Shown: positions 1 to 10,918 of the stretch, in pieces
How the letters are laid out: each line of letters starts with the position of its first letter
Numbering within the stretch: position 1 is the stretch's first letter
NCBI GenBank assembly: GCA_015680905.1
Contig: CM027377.1
Span: 27,490,501-27,554,500 of the forward strand
Direction: 5' to 3'
DNA length: 64,000 bases
From: Coptis chinensis
Taxonomy: Eukaryota > Streptophyta > Magnoliopsida > Ranunculales > Ranunculaceae
The notes under the pieces: model-generated
The model's database searches: none
What the model was told of the DNA's origin: nothing
What the model saw: the letters and a program-made list of their open reading frames with translations, nothing else
Made by a program: the position numbers and the translations under genes

Positions 1-19
1 CACTGACTCAAAGCTTGTT

Positions 20-460
20 GTGAATCAATTTGGCGGACCTTTTGTTGCTCGAAATGATAGGATGGCTACATATGTCCAAAAAATGCATGAGCTATCCATT
101 CATTTCAAATCCATTGCAGTTCACCAGCGCTCTCGCAATGATAATCATCACGCCGATGCTTTAGCCTATCTCTCTGCCGCAGTTGATGTTAACAATGAAA
201 GAAAAATCTATATTGATTTCCAACCTTTTCCAATCATAACTATTATAGAGACATTTTCAAAACTTATATATTGCTCATCTATGCTATTTCTAGACGACAT
301 CTCGGAATTTCGAATTCGAGCAAGTAAATGCCGTAACAACAAGGAAAAGAAAGAGAGAAGAGCTAGCTCAATCCTCCGGCACAAGTTTAGAATCTCACTC
401 AGAGGAAGCAGCTCAAGAAGATTTAGCCGACCATCAAGATTTGGCCGATCATTGTGTTGA
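20..460 (+). pseudogene. RNase H end of Tat-like polyprotein
   Basis: The first part reads YVQKMHELSIHFKSIAVHQ followed by NHHADALAYLSAA, the typical last helix and Asp-containing motif of the Ty3/Gypsy RNase H domain (family consensus: R..N..ADALA.LA). The rest is a spacer leading towards the integrase. It belongs to the same element as the integrase downstream on the same strand. Fossil; not expected to be functional. Confidence 0.75.
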
Positions 461-789
461 GAGTGATTCTCCACTCACACATGATGCCGACCAAAGCAAT
501 GTTGATATGGAAGATGAATCCCACGAAGCAGATAATTCTCCATAGTACCACATTTGGATCTCCAATCTATCGACGGTGATTCTTCACCAGATGATTGGAG
601 ACCTACTTATTTAGAATTTTTGCAACATGGAACTCTACCTGAGGATTCGTCACTTTCCTACAAAATTAAGAGAGATGCCTGAAAATTTGTCATAATTCCA
701 AATTCTAAAGGCAAGCTCCTACTTTATAGGAATGCAAACAATTTCAGTCCTCTTCTCAGATGTCTTCCCAAATATCAAGGTCATCTAGT

Positions 790-1840
790 TCTCGAAGAGA
801 TGCACTCTGGACTTTGTGGAAACCATTCTGAGGGACGTAGTCTTACACATAAAGCCATGACTCAAGGATACTGGTGGCCTAGCATGCAAAGACACAGGGA
901 ATTTGCCCCAAAATGCATACCGTGTCAAAAATATGCAAATATGGGCAAACTTCCAGCAACGGAACTCCACCATATTCTAAGCCTTTGGCCTTTTGTGAAA
1001 TGGGGCTTGGATATTGTGGGACCTATACCAAAGGCTCCTAGAAGTGTACGATTCTTATTAGTTGCAATTGATTATTTCACTAAATGGGTAGAAGCTCAAC
1101 CGCTTGTCAACATCTTAGCAACAGATGTACAACGTTTCTTATGGAAAGACATTGTTTGTCGCTTTGGAATTCCATCTAACATCGTCTTTGATAATGGTAA
1201 ACAATTTGATGCGGAAGAAATTCACAAATTTTGTGCCTCATTAAAAATTCAGCATAATTTCTCCGCACCATATTATCCACAAGAAAATGGACAAGAAGAA
1301 GCAACCAATAAGACGATTCTCTCAACTTTGAAGAAGAAGCAAAAGGAAGCAAAAGAAATTGGGTTAAAGAGTTGCCAGCAGTGCTTTGGGCTTATCGCAC
1401 CACTCCAAAGCATTCTACCAATCTTTCCCTTTTCAACCTAGCTTATGGTATGGATGTTGTCCTCCCGACATAATTAATTGCACCAACTACAAGGACAGAA
1501 GCAGTACAAACTAGAAACAATGATGCTGCTCTAACTTTGGTGGCAGACTCAATTAATAAAACTTGAGAAGAAGCTTTACAATGTCTAATAAAATATCAGG
1601 CAGGCATGAAACACAAATATGATAGAAAGCTTTGCATCAAGAGTTTTGCACCAGAAGATTGGGTACTTAGCCGAAAATAGAAACTCATTGAATCTGGGAA
1701 GCTGTCAGAGAATTGGGAAGGACCGTTCATCATTGATAGGCCAGCATCTAAAGGGTCTTATTTCCTTCATTAAATCACTGGAGAAAATTTTGCCAAGCCA
1801 TGGAATGCTTTTCATTTGAAAAAGTTTTATCGTTGAATGT
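790..1840 (+). pseudogene. Integrase of Tat-like element
   Basis: An H2C2 zinc finger is visible at the start (His before GNHSEG, His at LTHKAM, then CIPCQKYAN), followed by GYWWPSM, which is standard for this family. The integrase core has WGLDIVGPIP with the first catalytic Asp, FDNGKQFD with the second, and PQENGQEEA, which carries the Glu region. The C-terminal part up to about 1840 still shows the GKLSENWEGPF and PWNAFHLKKFYR signatures of Ty3/Gypsy integrase tails. This is a fossil with a few breaks. It is followed directly by the tandem array at 1.93 kb. Confidence 0.85.
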
Positions 1841-1926
1841 TTGTTTTTCATTCATTGTAATCATTTCATAATTCAATAAAATTCGATCCATCTCGTTTTA
1901 ACTAGAGATCAAATATCCTAAATTTT

Positions 1927-2555
1927 ATTATCATTACACTACGGGTACGGCGTTACCTCAACTTTCGATATATAATAATTACAATCTGGGGGCGTCACCT
2001 CAACTTTCATTATCATTACACTATGGGGGAGGCGACACCCCAAATTTTATTATGTTATCATTAAACTATGGGGGCGGCGACACCCCAAATTTCATTATGT
2101 TATCTTTACACTATGGGGGCAGCGTCACCCCAACTTTTAATATATAATCGTTATAATTTGGGGGCGTCACCTCAACTTTCATTATCATTACACTATGGGG
2201 GTGGCGAAACCCCAAATTTCATTATATTATCATTACACTATGGGGGCAGCGTCACCCCAACTTTCAATATATAATTATTACAATTTGGGGGTGTCACCTT
2301 AACTTTCATTATCATTACACTATGGGGGCAGTGACACCCCAAATTTCATTATGTTAACATTACACTTTGGGGCAACAACATCCCAAAATTCATTAAGTTA
2401 TCATTACACTGTAGGGGTGGTGACACCCCAAATTTTATTATGTTATCATTATACTTTGGGGGCGACAACACCCCAAAATTCATTACTTTATCATTATATT
2501 ATGGGGGCGGCGACACCCTTAATTACGTTATCAATACATTATGGAGGCGAAATTA
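1927..2555 (+). repeat. 45-bp tandem array with G-run/C-run hairpins
   Basis: About 14 imperfect units of roughly 45 bp are seen. Each has a core of the form TATGGGGGCGGCGACACCCC followed by an AT-rich stretch (CAAATTTCATTATGTTATCA). In most units TGGGG and CCCCA can pair around a 9-nt loop. Two variant subtypes alternate in the first half. Arrays in the 3' untranslated region are a known habit of Tat/Ogre elements. No coding function is supported, although some frames stay open by chance. Confidence 0.9.
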
Positions 2556-2783
2556 TGTTATCCTTAATTCTTATATCTATTTTGCCGACCTACCTCAAGG
2601 CCAAATTTCCCAGCTCTTATATATTTTTGACTGACCCTTTATATTTCGATCTATTCTGATTACCAATCTAATAAAAAACAAATAAAATCCAAACATCATG
2701 AGACCGTGCAAAAATAAACATAATCGAGAAAGAAAAAATTGTAACCTAACCTCACATCATCCTAACAATAAAAAACAAAAACT

Positions 2784-3517
2784 TCACTCAAGAAGTTGCA
2801 GCATAATGCTATCCTCCACTGGAACTGGAACACCTTTTAGATCCGACGGTGATACATCTTCCAACTTCCTATAACACATAGTATAATAATTTGACAACTG
2901 TTGCAATTTTTCCTGTTTCTCAGAATCTCTCGATTTCCAAAGTCCAACACTTGCCAATGTTTCACGCAACAACGCCCCAGATTTCTTAGTTTCAACTGCA
3001 TGCTTCTCAATTATATCATCCTTCTCTTCACACTCAACCTTAAAATATTCCACCTTCTCATGATATTCATCTAACTCCTTCAAAAATGCATTCTCTTCCA
3101 ATAGTACTTTGTAGTCTCCTCTAATCCCCTCAGCCTCTCAAACTCGTTTAGCCAAATCCAATTTCTCACATTTTATTATCTCAACTTCAACACTCAAAAC
3201 TTTCTGCTCTCTAAGAACAACAATTTCTTGATTATGTTTAGACAATTCAGCTTTCATGATATTCATTTTCATCTCATAGTCGTGCAAAACTACTTCATTT
3301 CTCATAAGTACTCCTCTCATACGTTCATTCTCCTGAAAGATGAGCTCTATCTCGTTCCAAATATTTCTCAATCTCGTATATTCATTAGTTATAATCTTAT
3401 AATTTTCTTTTGCATCTAAGATTTCTTTAGCACAATCCCTAAGCTTCGACGCCTAAGAAAATAAAAAATAATGTGTTACTATAATTTTTTAGCAACCAAA
3501 TAAATGAAATTCAAAAA

Positions 3518-3548
<31 letters not shown>

Positions 3549-5466
3549 CACACTTACCTATGCAAGCTTTGAATTCAGCATATTAACGGCTTTTACAAAA
3601 TCTACACTTCGTTGATAATCCAAACACAATAACTCTGGATCTGAAATATTAGACAAAATAATTTAAAATAATAATATATAATAATAACTAAATACAACAA
3701 AAAATAAATATTCAACATATAACCTTCAATTGTCAAGGCTTGCACGTCTGGAGTGATGAGCACAGGCGTTGCAGAACTGCCGCTCATCCTTAGCTGCAAT
3801 GAGCCAACAATGGTGTTGGTGCTGACCACAGTTAACAGTTCTGTCGACACACCAGCGTTGGTGCCATCAGCAAAAGTTGACTATTCAGCATTAGTGCCAA
3901 CAATAGTAGACACTTCAGAATTTGTACCAACAATCGTTGACACTTCTGTTGACACACCTGCATCGGTGTCAACAGCAGAAGTCGGCAATCCAGCATTAGT
4001 GCAAACAAAAGTTGATACCCAACTCGACACAATAGCAATGGTGCCATTGGAAAAAGTTACAACACCAGCATTGGTGCCAACAACAGGTATTGGAACTCCA
4101 AAACTACTTCCACCAAAAGGAGTTGGCACTCCAAAATTGATTCTGACAACAGAAGTTGAACCCATTGTATCTCCACCATAGTCAACTTTTTCCATCTACA
4201 TTAACAAAAGAACCATTAAACAATCAATAACGAACATAAATCTAAATCACGAAAACAAGATCAACACTAACATCAAGTTCAGATATACTGTTAGTCATCG
4301 CTTCCCTACCGATATCATCGTCATCATCAATATCATGCACATCAGTAGTTTTTTTTGCAGGAAGACAAAAAACCTGTCATAATGAAATGTCATTCCAAAA
4401 CATATTATAGGTATTACATATATGATATTTCAAAAGAAATATTATATACATACCATTTCTCGATCTTCAATCCCTTCCTCAATTTTACTTGAGTTATCCC
4501 CATTTTTCTTTTCCCTCTTTTTTGGACGTACGCTTCTTTTCTTCTTTCTAATATTTTCTTGTCCACTATCCTCAGAGTCATCTCCTTCTACTTCTTTGTC
4601 ATCTTCACTACTATCATCTACAATAAAAAAAAATTCTCTTCTTTGAGCCACAGTAAGGTGCTAATTCCCTAGGCTCATTAAGCAGTCCAGTTTCTATATC
4701 ATGATAATAATCTACAGTATCGTCTGAAAACGACAAATCATAGACATCAGCATTATGACTAAACAAACTAACAAATTTCTTTTTTATCTTCTCACTGCTA
4801 AAGATTGATATAGTTGGAAACTTCAGAATATCCCCTATAAAAAAGAACAAGATAATCAAAATGTCATGCTAACTAATTAAAATAATATTTATAAGAATAT
4901 TGAGGTAACATCCTTACCTGATATATTGTTAGGATAATCAATATTCTCGAACCTCCAATTGCCCTTGATCTTAAAACCATACAATTTCGCATTCTTGTAG
5001 TTCGAAGGCATTCCATAAAACCGATAATTTTGGTTGTGATGGTTATGATATCCCAACGCATAACTTTTAAAAGAAGCCTTGTTTTGCTACATAGGCTTCA
5101 GTAACTCAAACAAAAGGTCTGAAGACATACTCCTTTTATAAACCTTACAAATCCTCGCTACACAGGCAAAGATTACCCAATAGTCAGGAGATAATTGTAA
5201 AGGATGTAATCTCCATCTAGCTAATAACTCGAAACTGATTTCCAAAATGGAACACTACAACCAAGCCAAAAATGTGAAAATAATAAAATTATCTCATCCT
5301 TTTCACACTTTTGGTCAATATCGCTACCAACATACTCAATAGATACATCATCACCAATATCATACTTTGCTCTCAAACTATCTACTTCAATACCCTTCAC
5401 CACCCTATTCATATTAAAATCCCCTTTATCACCCCATCTCCTCTTCAAGTTGTAATTCCTCTCCAT
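2784..5466 (-). pseudogene. Antisense, intron-bearing gene remnant of the Tat-like element
   Basis: Open blocks on the minus strand run from an ATG near 5466 to a stop near 2784. The N-terminal part has motifs like VPFWKSVSS and HPLQLSPDYWVIF, resembling the 'putative gypsy-type transposon' domain known from antisense ORFs of Tat elements. The middle part (about 3730-4195) is a low-complexity VSTxVGTNAG-type repeat. The C-terminal third (2784-3371) is strongly coiled-coil. Between blocks lie AT-rich stretches bounded by donor/acceptor-like sites, for example around 4838-4915, 4375-4454, 3650-3720 and 3454-3556, which look like small plant introns. The gene is a fossil with a few breaks. An unrelated host gene is the alternative, but position and domain favour the retroelement's antisense ORF. 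Confidence 0.55.
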
Positions 5467-5665
5467 TAAACAAATATTTTCAATACTGTCAAAAACTAAA
5501 CAAAATAAAAATCTAACCTTTTCACAAACCTCGATTTAATTGATCAAACCCGCAAACACGTAATCACCTTGTTAAGCACTAGAATCTCCAATGTACTGAC
5601 CTTTTTATTAGAGAGAGAATAAAACACAAATAAGACTGATAAGAATCAAATCTCTTTTTTGTATT

Positions 5666-5676
5666 GGTTTATATAG
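5666..5676 (-). promoter_or_regulatory. TATA box of the antisense gene
   Basis: On the minus strand this reads CTATATAAACC, a good plant TATA box, about 200 bp upstream of the ATG near 5466. A CT-rich leader follows (revcomp of the GAGAGAGAATAAAA stretch near 5615). It suggests that the antisense unit had its own promoter. No experimental support. Confidence 0.45.
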
Positions 5677-5677
5677 T

Positions 5678-5759
5678 TTCGCTTTGTCAAAGTGTTTTGC
5701 AAAAGATACAACTCTAGTTTTGCTTCATCAAAGTGTTTTGCAAAAGATAAAACTCTTAT
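5678..5759. repeat. Two 41-bp tandem copies next to the antisense promoter
   Basis: TCAAAGTGTTTTGCAAAAGA occurs at 5687 and again at 5728, giving a 41-bp period with two copies. They sit just upstream of the minus-strand TATA box, where duplicated elements can act as enhancers. That role is only an inference. Confidence 0.75.
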
Positions 5760-6611
5760 AACACAACTTGGCAAAAATATCAAATTTTCACCGCTATATC
5801 ATATTACCGTATCTACACTACTATATCAGATTTTCGGAATCGGATTTTCGTTGTCAGATTTTGAAATGCTATCTACTCTGCTTTATTGAAGACTGGGTTG
5901 CATCTTACTTCATACGAGAATATATATATGTTAGCTTGGTGAATTCATATGGGTCGACAGTTTCTCTTCCTACTACAGTTCAGGCAGCTGTTCTTCTAGC
6001 GATCGGGAATCGTTTTCAACCTTATCCAAGTCACCGATTGATAGAAAATGGGTTAGTCAATCAATTTATAGCCGCTCCAAGAAGTGCCGATCAATTTGAT
6101 AGGTAGAAACCTTTTAGTTTTTGCCGATCCTTTGAGGTTGCCGATCCTTTGAGATTGCCGCTCTATGCCGCTGAATGAGTTGCCAGTCCTGTTAATTACC
6201 GCAGTGTTTTCTAACATATGAAGTTGAATTGTACGTACTACTGTAAGGGGCCCAATAACTATGGAAGTATGAGTCACGCTTGATTCTTTGATCGGTTTGC
6301 TATTGATGCAACGATAAATATCGGTTCTTTGATCCTCAATAAATATCAAAGATTAGCATTCACCGCTGTATTGGATTGCGTCTCAATAAATATTGGTTCT
6401 TTGATCGGTTCCTTTTGCTATGGTTTTCCAGAGTCAGTTTGGAGAATAACTGAAGTTGCAATACTAAGCATCGAGCAGCATGGAGTTTCAAGACCAAAGA
6501 TGCAGGAAATAGCGTTGGCCATACAAGACGCAATCAAGATCGAGAAAGGAAGCAGGCAATGCAACTTACGAATATCTTCAATTTCTTCTACAATACAAGT
6601 CTCCCAGCGTA
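5760..6611. other. Unassigned repeat-like stretch, possible LTR of the Tat-like element
   Basis: No convincing gene is present. The words TGCCGATCC and GCCGCT recur, and a segment with TGTTTTCTAACATATGAAGT at about 6205 recurs near 6833 as TGTTTTCTAACGTATGAAGT. This could be LTR or other repeat sequence, but I found no clean TG...CA ends or target duplication. Confidence 0.4.
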
Positions 6612-6832
6612 AGATTTGCTTGAACTGCCGCTATTGATTTGTCGCTGGCTGTAGTAAATTTGAATTGCCACTGCTTGAATTACCAACTTCAGATTTGCTT
6701 TAATTGCCACTATTGATTTGCCACTGGCTGTAGTAAATTTGAATTTCCGCTGCTTGAATTACCAGCTTCAGATTTGCTTGAATTGCCCCTACTTGATTTG
6801 CCGCTGGCTGTAGTAAAATTAAATTGCCGCTA
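6612..6832 (+). repeat. 79-bp tandem repeat, about 2.8 copies
   Basis: AGATTTGCTT starts at 6612, 6691 and 6770, exactly 79 bp apart. Each unit contains TTGCCGCTGGCTGTAGTAAA and GCTTGAATTACCAGCTTC with a few substitutions. The last unit is partial. The array abuts the chimeric gene fragments that follow. Confidence 0.92.
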
Positions 6833-6905
6833 TGTTTTCTAACGTATGAAGTTGAATTGCCATGCTGGAATTGATTGAATTGTTTGTTTAAACAAAGTTT
6901 GCTAG

Positions 6906-7080
<175 letters not shown>

Positions 7081-7104
7081 CTCTACGTTAATTGTTATTA
7101 TTGA

Positions 7105-8020
7105 TCACTCAATGTTGGACATCAGCAATTCTACTTTGGAACCTGATGAAGTTAGGCTGGATAGAGTTCTAAAGGAGGCATCAATGGATGATGGAATTGT
7201 TATACTGACAACTTTAAATGAAGCTTGGGCAGCCTCAGATTCAATTATTGATCTCTTTCTTGAGAGTTTCCGAATTGGAAATCAGACACATAGGCTTTTG
7301 AAGCATTTGGTGATCATTGCATTGGACTGGAAAGCATACATTCGTTGCTTGGGCCTACACACCCATTGCTTTGCTCTTACCACAGAAGGGCTTGATTTCT
7401 CCAAGGAGGCATATTTTATGACACCTGACTACGTGAAGATGATGTGGAGAAGGATAGATTTTTTACGGTCTGTTCTTGAGATGGGATACAACTTCGTTTT
7501 TATGAAGGCTGATGTAATGTGGTTTCGAGACCCATTTCCGCGCTATTATTTAGATGCAGATTTCCAGATTGCTTGTGATCACTTTATGGGTAATTCCTTT
7601 GACCTCAATAATAAACCGAATGGCGGGTTTAACTACGTCAAATCCAATAACCGCACAATAGCATTCTACAAATATTGGTACTCTTCGAGAGAGAACGAGC
7701 CAGGATACCATGATCCGGACGTGCTTAATATGATCAAGTTTGATCCTTTCATCACTGAAATCGAACTAACGATGATATTTTTGAATACTGCTTACTTCGG
7801 TGGGTTAGGTGAACCTAGCAAAAGTTTAAATCAAGTTTGTACGATGCATGCAAATTGTTGCTATAATATGGATAGCAAGCTTCATGATTTGCGAATTATG
7901 CTAGAGGATTGGAGAAAGTTCATGACTCTGCCACCTAGTGTGAAGAGAGCATCGCTTTCATTTTGGAGGATCCCATAGAATTGCAGTCTTGCATCCCTCC
8001 ATCATTATAGTTCAAGTTCA
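7105..8020 (+). pseudogene. Nucleotide-diphospho-sugar transferase (At4g15970-like, PF03407) pseudogene
   Basis: A continuous reading frame shows the Nucleotid_trans family signatures in order: VILTTLNEAWAASDSIIDLF, RLLKHLVIIALDWKAY, ADVMWFRDPFP, DFQIACDHFMG, PNGGFNYVKSNNRTI, FLNTAYFGGLGEPSK and QVCTMHANCCYNMDSKLHDL. These plant Golgi-type proteins are putative glycosyltransferases. The DxD nucleotide-sugar motif, normally DADVMWF, is KADVMWF here, so the first Asp is gone. The N-terminal membrane anchor is absent, and the frame stops at 7978, about ten codons before the family's usual end (NCSLxSL is still readable after the stop). No intron is visible in about 0.9 kb, which would fit a retrocopy, but I cannot confirm the parent gene's exon structure. 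Confidence 0.88.
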
Positions 8021-8252
8021 CCTGTACAAGAAGAGGGGAAAGATTGATAGTGCAGACATTTCAAAGCAGGTCTTAAACTTTGTTCTTCCTTCAAAGTTGT
8101 GGACAAAGGAGAAACTCCTCGCCATCTTGCTCTGTGAGGTGAATTTGTTGGAGCAAGCATTTAGTTGTTGCTGCCTGTGAATAAGTTTCCATCCCGCATT
8201 CTCATCAACGGATTTTGGACAGCTTTAATCAAGCTTCACCATCATACCATTC
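8021..8252. other. Flank of the glycosyltransferase pseudogene
   Basis: A short open stretch (7989-8180, +) continues after the pseudogene stop but shows no motif I recognise. It may be 3' untranslated sequence of the parent transcript. Confidence 0.3.
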
Positions 8253-8257
8253 CCTAA

Positions 8258-8288
<31 letters not shown>

Positions 8289-8300
8289 TAAAATAAAATT
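8253..8300. repeat. (TAA)n/(AAAAT)n microsatellite
   Basis: About ten AAT/TAA units are followed by AAAAT units. It could be the decayed remnant of a poly(A) tail of the retrocopy upstream, but the spacing makes that uncertain. Confidence 0.85.
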
Positions 8301-8384
8301 ACTTCTTTGCCACACAGGCTTTGCCCATGTAACAAAGAGAGGGCAATGTTCCGACCCCCACAAATGTGGCCCAATTCAATACAA

Positions 8385-8582
8385 ACTCACACTTAAAGCC
8401 TATGCTCAGAGCCCAAAAAGCCCACGCTCAGAGCCCATGCTCAGAGCTTATCTATAATAAAACCCATGCTCATAGCCTAAAAAGCCTACGCTCAGAGCTT
8501 ATCTACAAAAAGCCCACGCTCAGAGCCCATTCTCAGAGCTTATCTATAATAAAACCCACACTCAGAGCCCATGTTCAAAGAC
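8385..8582. repeat. Minisatellite with CCCACGCTCAGAG core
   Basis: The core GCTCAGAGCCCA or GCTCAGAGCTTATCTA recurs about nine times with mixed spacing, including GCTTATCTATAATAAAACCC three times. The open frame across it (8366-8599) is a consequence of the repeats and has no protein-like features. Confidence 0.85.
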
Positions 8583-8619
8583 TACATACGTACACGTAAT
8601 ATCAATATCAATTGCGCAC

Positions 8620-8870
8620 ATGTTTTGCGAGTCAAACAACTTCCACAACTTCATCCACATTCAAGATTCACTTCCATCAACTTCATATCGTGTGACTGTT
8701 CTCCCATGTTTCATGAGTCAAACAACTTCCACAACTTCGTCCACATTCAAGATTATTCACTTCCATCAACTTCATATCGTGTGACAGTTCTCCTGCCAAT
8801 TCTCCAACTTCATCCCACGATTGGACAGTTCTCCAGCCAGTTCTCCAACTTCATCCCACGATTGGAATAT
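8620..8870. repeat. Two tandem duplications (86 bp and 41 bp)
   Basis: AGTCAAACAACTTCCACAAC occurs twice, 86 bp apart (from 8620 and 8706). Directly after, TCTCCAACTTCATCCCACGA occurs twice, 41 bp apart (8801 and 8842). They lie upstream of a TATA-like CCTATAAAATCC at about 8905 and may be part of the Helitron-associated promoter region. Confidence 0.9.
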
Positions 8871-8904
8871 TGGAGAACGAGGAAGTAACTATCACCAATC
8901 CTAC

Positions 8905-10040
8905 CTATAAAATCCCACCTTCGTCATTTTTCCAAAACTACGCAATCGAGACTTGATCCCAAAGAAATACAATATTTGGGTACATAGGCAACCTCAAACC
9001 GAAGTCTAGTCTCAACTCTCCCCAACAACCATCTCCTTTGCAGTCTCCTCCGAAAAAGATCACTTCTGACCCAACTGGTCTATTTAAGCAAATCTTGTTG
9101 AAACAACAAGTTTCAAGAAGATGATGTCGTTCCTATTCGTTTAAGACCCATTAATAATCGCATCACTGATGGAAGGTTATACAATTTGCCAACTTCTTCT
9201 AAAGTTGCAGCTTTGATAGTAGGAGATATTTAGAAATTACTAATCACAGGGACATAATTGTTGAGACTCAAAGAGGTGCTTTACATAGAATAAACGAGTT
9301 ATATCCTAAATTTATGGCAATGCAATACCCTATATTATTCCCATGTGGAGAAGATGGTTATAGAGCTGGGATTTTGCTAAGAGGAGTTGATATAAACAAT
9401 GTGAAAAGAGGTGTATCATTAATACCACGAGATAGTTTTATGTTTTTCGTTTGCAAAGAATAAGAGAAAGTTCAATATTGTGGATAAGTGGTCGTCTTTG
9501 TCTAACTTACGATGTTGATGGTTATACATGTATTCAACATTTTAGGTTACAATGGCATCTTTCAAATCAAGCTACCATTAGATTTGATATGTACAACCAT
9601 TTAATGGATGTAGTTACGTTGTTGCCACAGGTATTATAAATATCATATTTCATATAACATTTATCTTTAGTATATAGAAAATTTAAATATGATAAACTCA
9701 ATAAATATTTACCTTTACAGGAGATTCCTCGGCATTATCGATTGGAAAGCGTTTGATCCTTCCATCATCCTTCGCAGGAGGACCTAGATATATGGTGCAA
9801 ACTTATCAGGATGCTATTGCCATATGTATGTAGATGGGTAGCGCCCCTTGATCTTTTCATAACTGTAACTTGCAATCCACATTGGGAATAAATAAAAAGT
9901 TTTTTAAAGTATAACCCTAGATTAAAATCAAAGGACGTACCAGATGTTGGATGTCAGGCTTTCAAAATAAAGTTGGACTACATAATGACAAGACTCCGTT
10001 ATAGGTCGGGAATCATTTTGGTAGAGTCATTGCAGGTACA
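8905..10040 (+). mobile_element. Helitron Rep/helicase remnant (Helitron-like N-terminal region)
   Basis: Scattered frames match plant RepHel proteins in the right order: TDGRLYNLPTSSKVAALIVG near 9165-9230, IIVETQRGALHRINELYPKF and MAMQYPILFPCGEDGYRAGI near 9255-9375, then a QDAIAIC-like and CNPHWE stretch near 9800-9890 and a VPDVGCQAFKIKLDYIM stretch near 9935-9990. The family normally reads ALQYPLLFPYGEDGY and TCNPKWPE. Several frameshifts and stops break it. The helicase half and the Helitron ends were not found. A TATA-like box (CCTATAAAATCC) near 8905 could be its promoter. Plus strand. Confidence 0.8.
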
Positions 10041-10094
10041 TACTATTTAAAATTACCTTTTTATTTTACATTTATAAATCTAAGTAATGAAGAA

Positions 10095-10488
10095 TTGGTA
10101 ACTACATGCAATGACATTATTAATTCCACAAATATTTTACTAATATCTAACGAAAACAATCAATTTGAAGCGTGGGTCGAAATTGAAATCACTACATACA
10201 AAAGTTATACTCAAAAGATTCTCGGAGAAAGAAAATGGACGAGGATTGATTCAGAACAGACAGAAGCAAAAAATGCAATAAAGTACTTACATGATGCCTA
10301 CAACAAATTACAGATATATGACAGCAATTATGATCTTCTCTAACACTACATTAGGATTAATAAATAAAGATCAAGAAAAAATAATATGTAGTTTGATTGA
10401 GAAAAACAAGAGTTTGGAAAGAAAATTAGCAATGCCATATCGTAGTATTGATAATCTAGTATGCATAATCGACAACGACGATGAATAA
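10095..10488 (+). CDS. Small ORF pair of unknown function behind the Helitron remnant
   Basis: Two overlapping frames (10095-10343 and 10291-10488) read like one protein with a frame change near 10340. The first contains FEAWVEIEITTYKSYTQ and ERKWTRIDSEQTEAKNAIKY, the second is charged and helical (LINKDQEKIICSLIEKNKSL) and ends in DNDDE. The spacing of the first part faintly resembles a double-stranded RNA-binding fold, but I would not assign it. It may be Helitron cargo or a host gene fragment. Confidence 0.3.
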
Positions 10489-10918
10489 ATTAGACAAATC
10501 ATCGATGTTTACTATGATTTTAGAATAAGTTGTTAGTTCATTTGTTTACTAAAATTATTTTAAGAGTACTTTTCATTTATTTGTTCGTTTAATAGTTATT
10601 TCAAGAGACAATTCATTCAATTCAACTACTAATCAAGTTTGATTAAATTTTTAAATGTGTTTGCTTATTTCCCTATAACATCAATTTATTTGTAACACTC
10701 CAACTTATCCAATAACAAATTTTTCAACAACAAATACGTCCACTATCATAAAAAAACTTCTTTTTCCCAAAGGGCCAATCATAATTAGGAAACCAACTAA
10801 ATTACTAGCTGTTTAAAATTCACAAAATTATGTTCATTCTTGACTCAGAAACCTCAATCCATTTTGCAAAACTCTAAAGATAGAAGTCTGATTTGCATGA
10901 ATTTCCTTTTGAATTCAT

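Larger units (their letters stand above)
1..5690 (+). mobile_element. Tat/Ogre-like Ty3/Gypsy retrotransposon remnant (5' part outside window)
   Basis: The order RNase H, H2C2 zinc finger, integrase core, then a long 3' region with a tandem array and an antisense gene is the architecture known for the Tat/Ogre/Retand lineage of plant Ty3/Gypsy elements. The left end lies outside the window. I could not place a 3' LTR with confidence; it may lie between about 5.7 and 6.9 kb. The copy is a fossil with several breaks in the polyprotein region. The right limit given is the end of the antisense gene's promoter and is arbitrary. Lineage is inferred from architecture and integrase style, not from a database match. 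Confidence 0.75.

Noticed and set aside
208-474. Minus-strand frame opposite the RNase H region
   Set aside because: Shadow of the Tat-like polyprotein on +, with no protein-like motif.
1927-2555. Repeat array as a possible CRISPR
   Set aside because: Units are contiguous and imperfect without unique spacers, and the context is a plant retrotransposon.
2068-2659. Open frames across the tandem array
   Set aside because: They reflect the 45-bp period (a multiple of three), not coding selection.
3753-4181. Plus-strand frame of 142 codons with TPALVPT repeats
   Set aside because: It mirrors the low-complexity VSTxVGTNAG block of the minus-strand antisense gene; the repeat keeps both strands open.
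8366-8599. 77-codon frame in the GCTCAGAG minisatellite
   Set aside because: Composition follows directly from the repeat unit.
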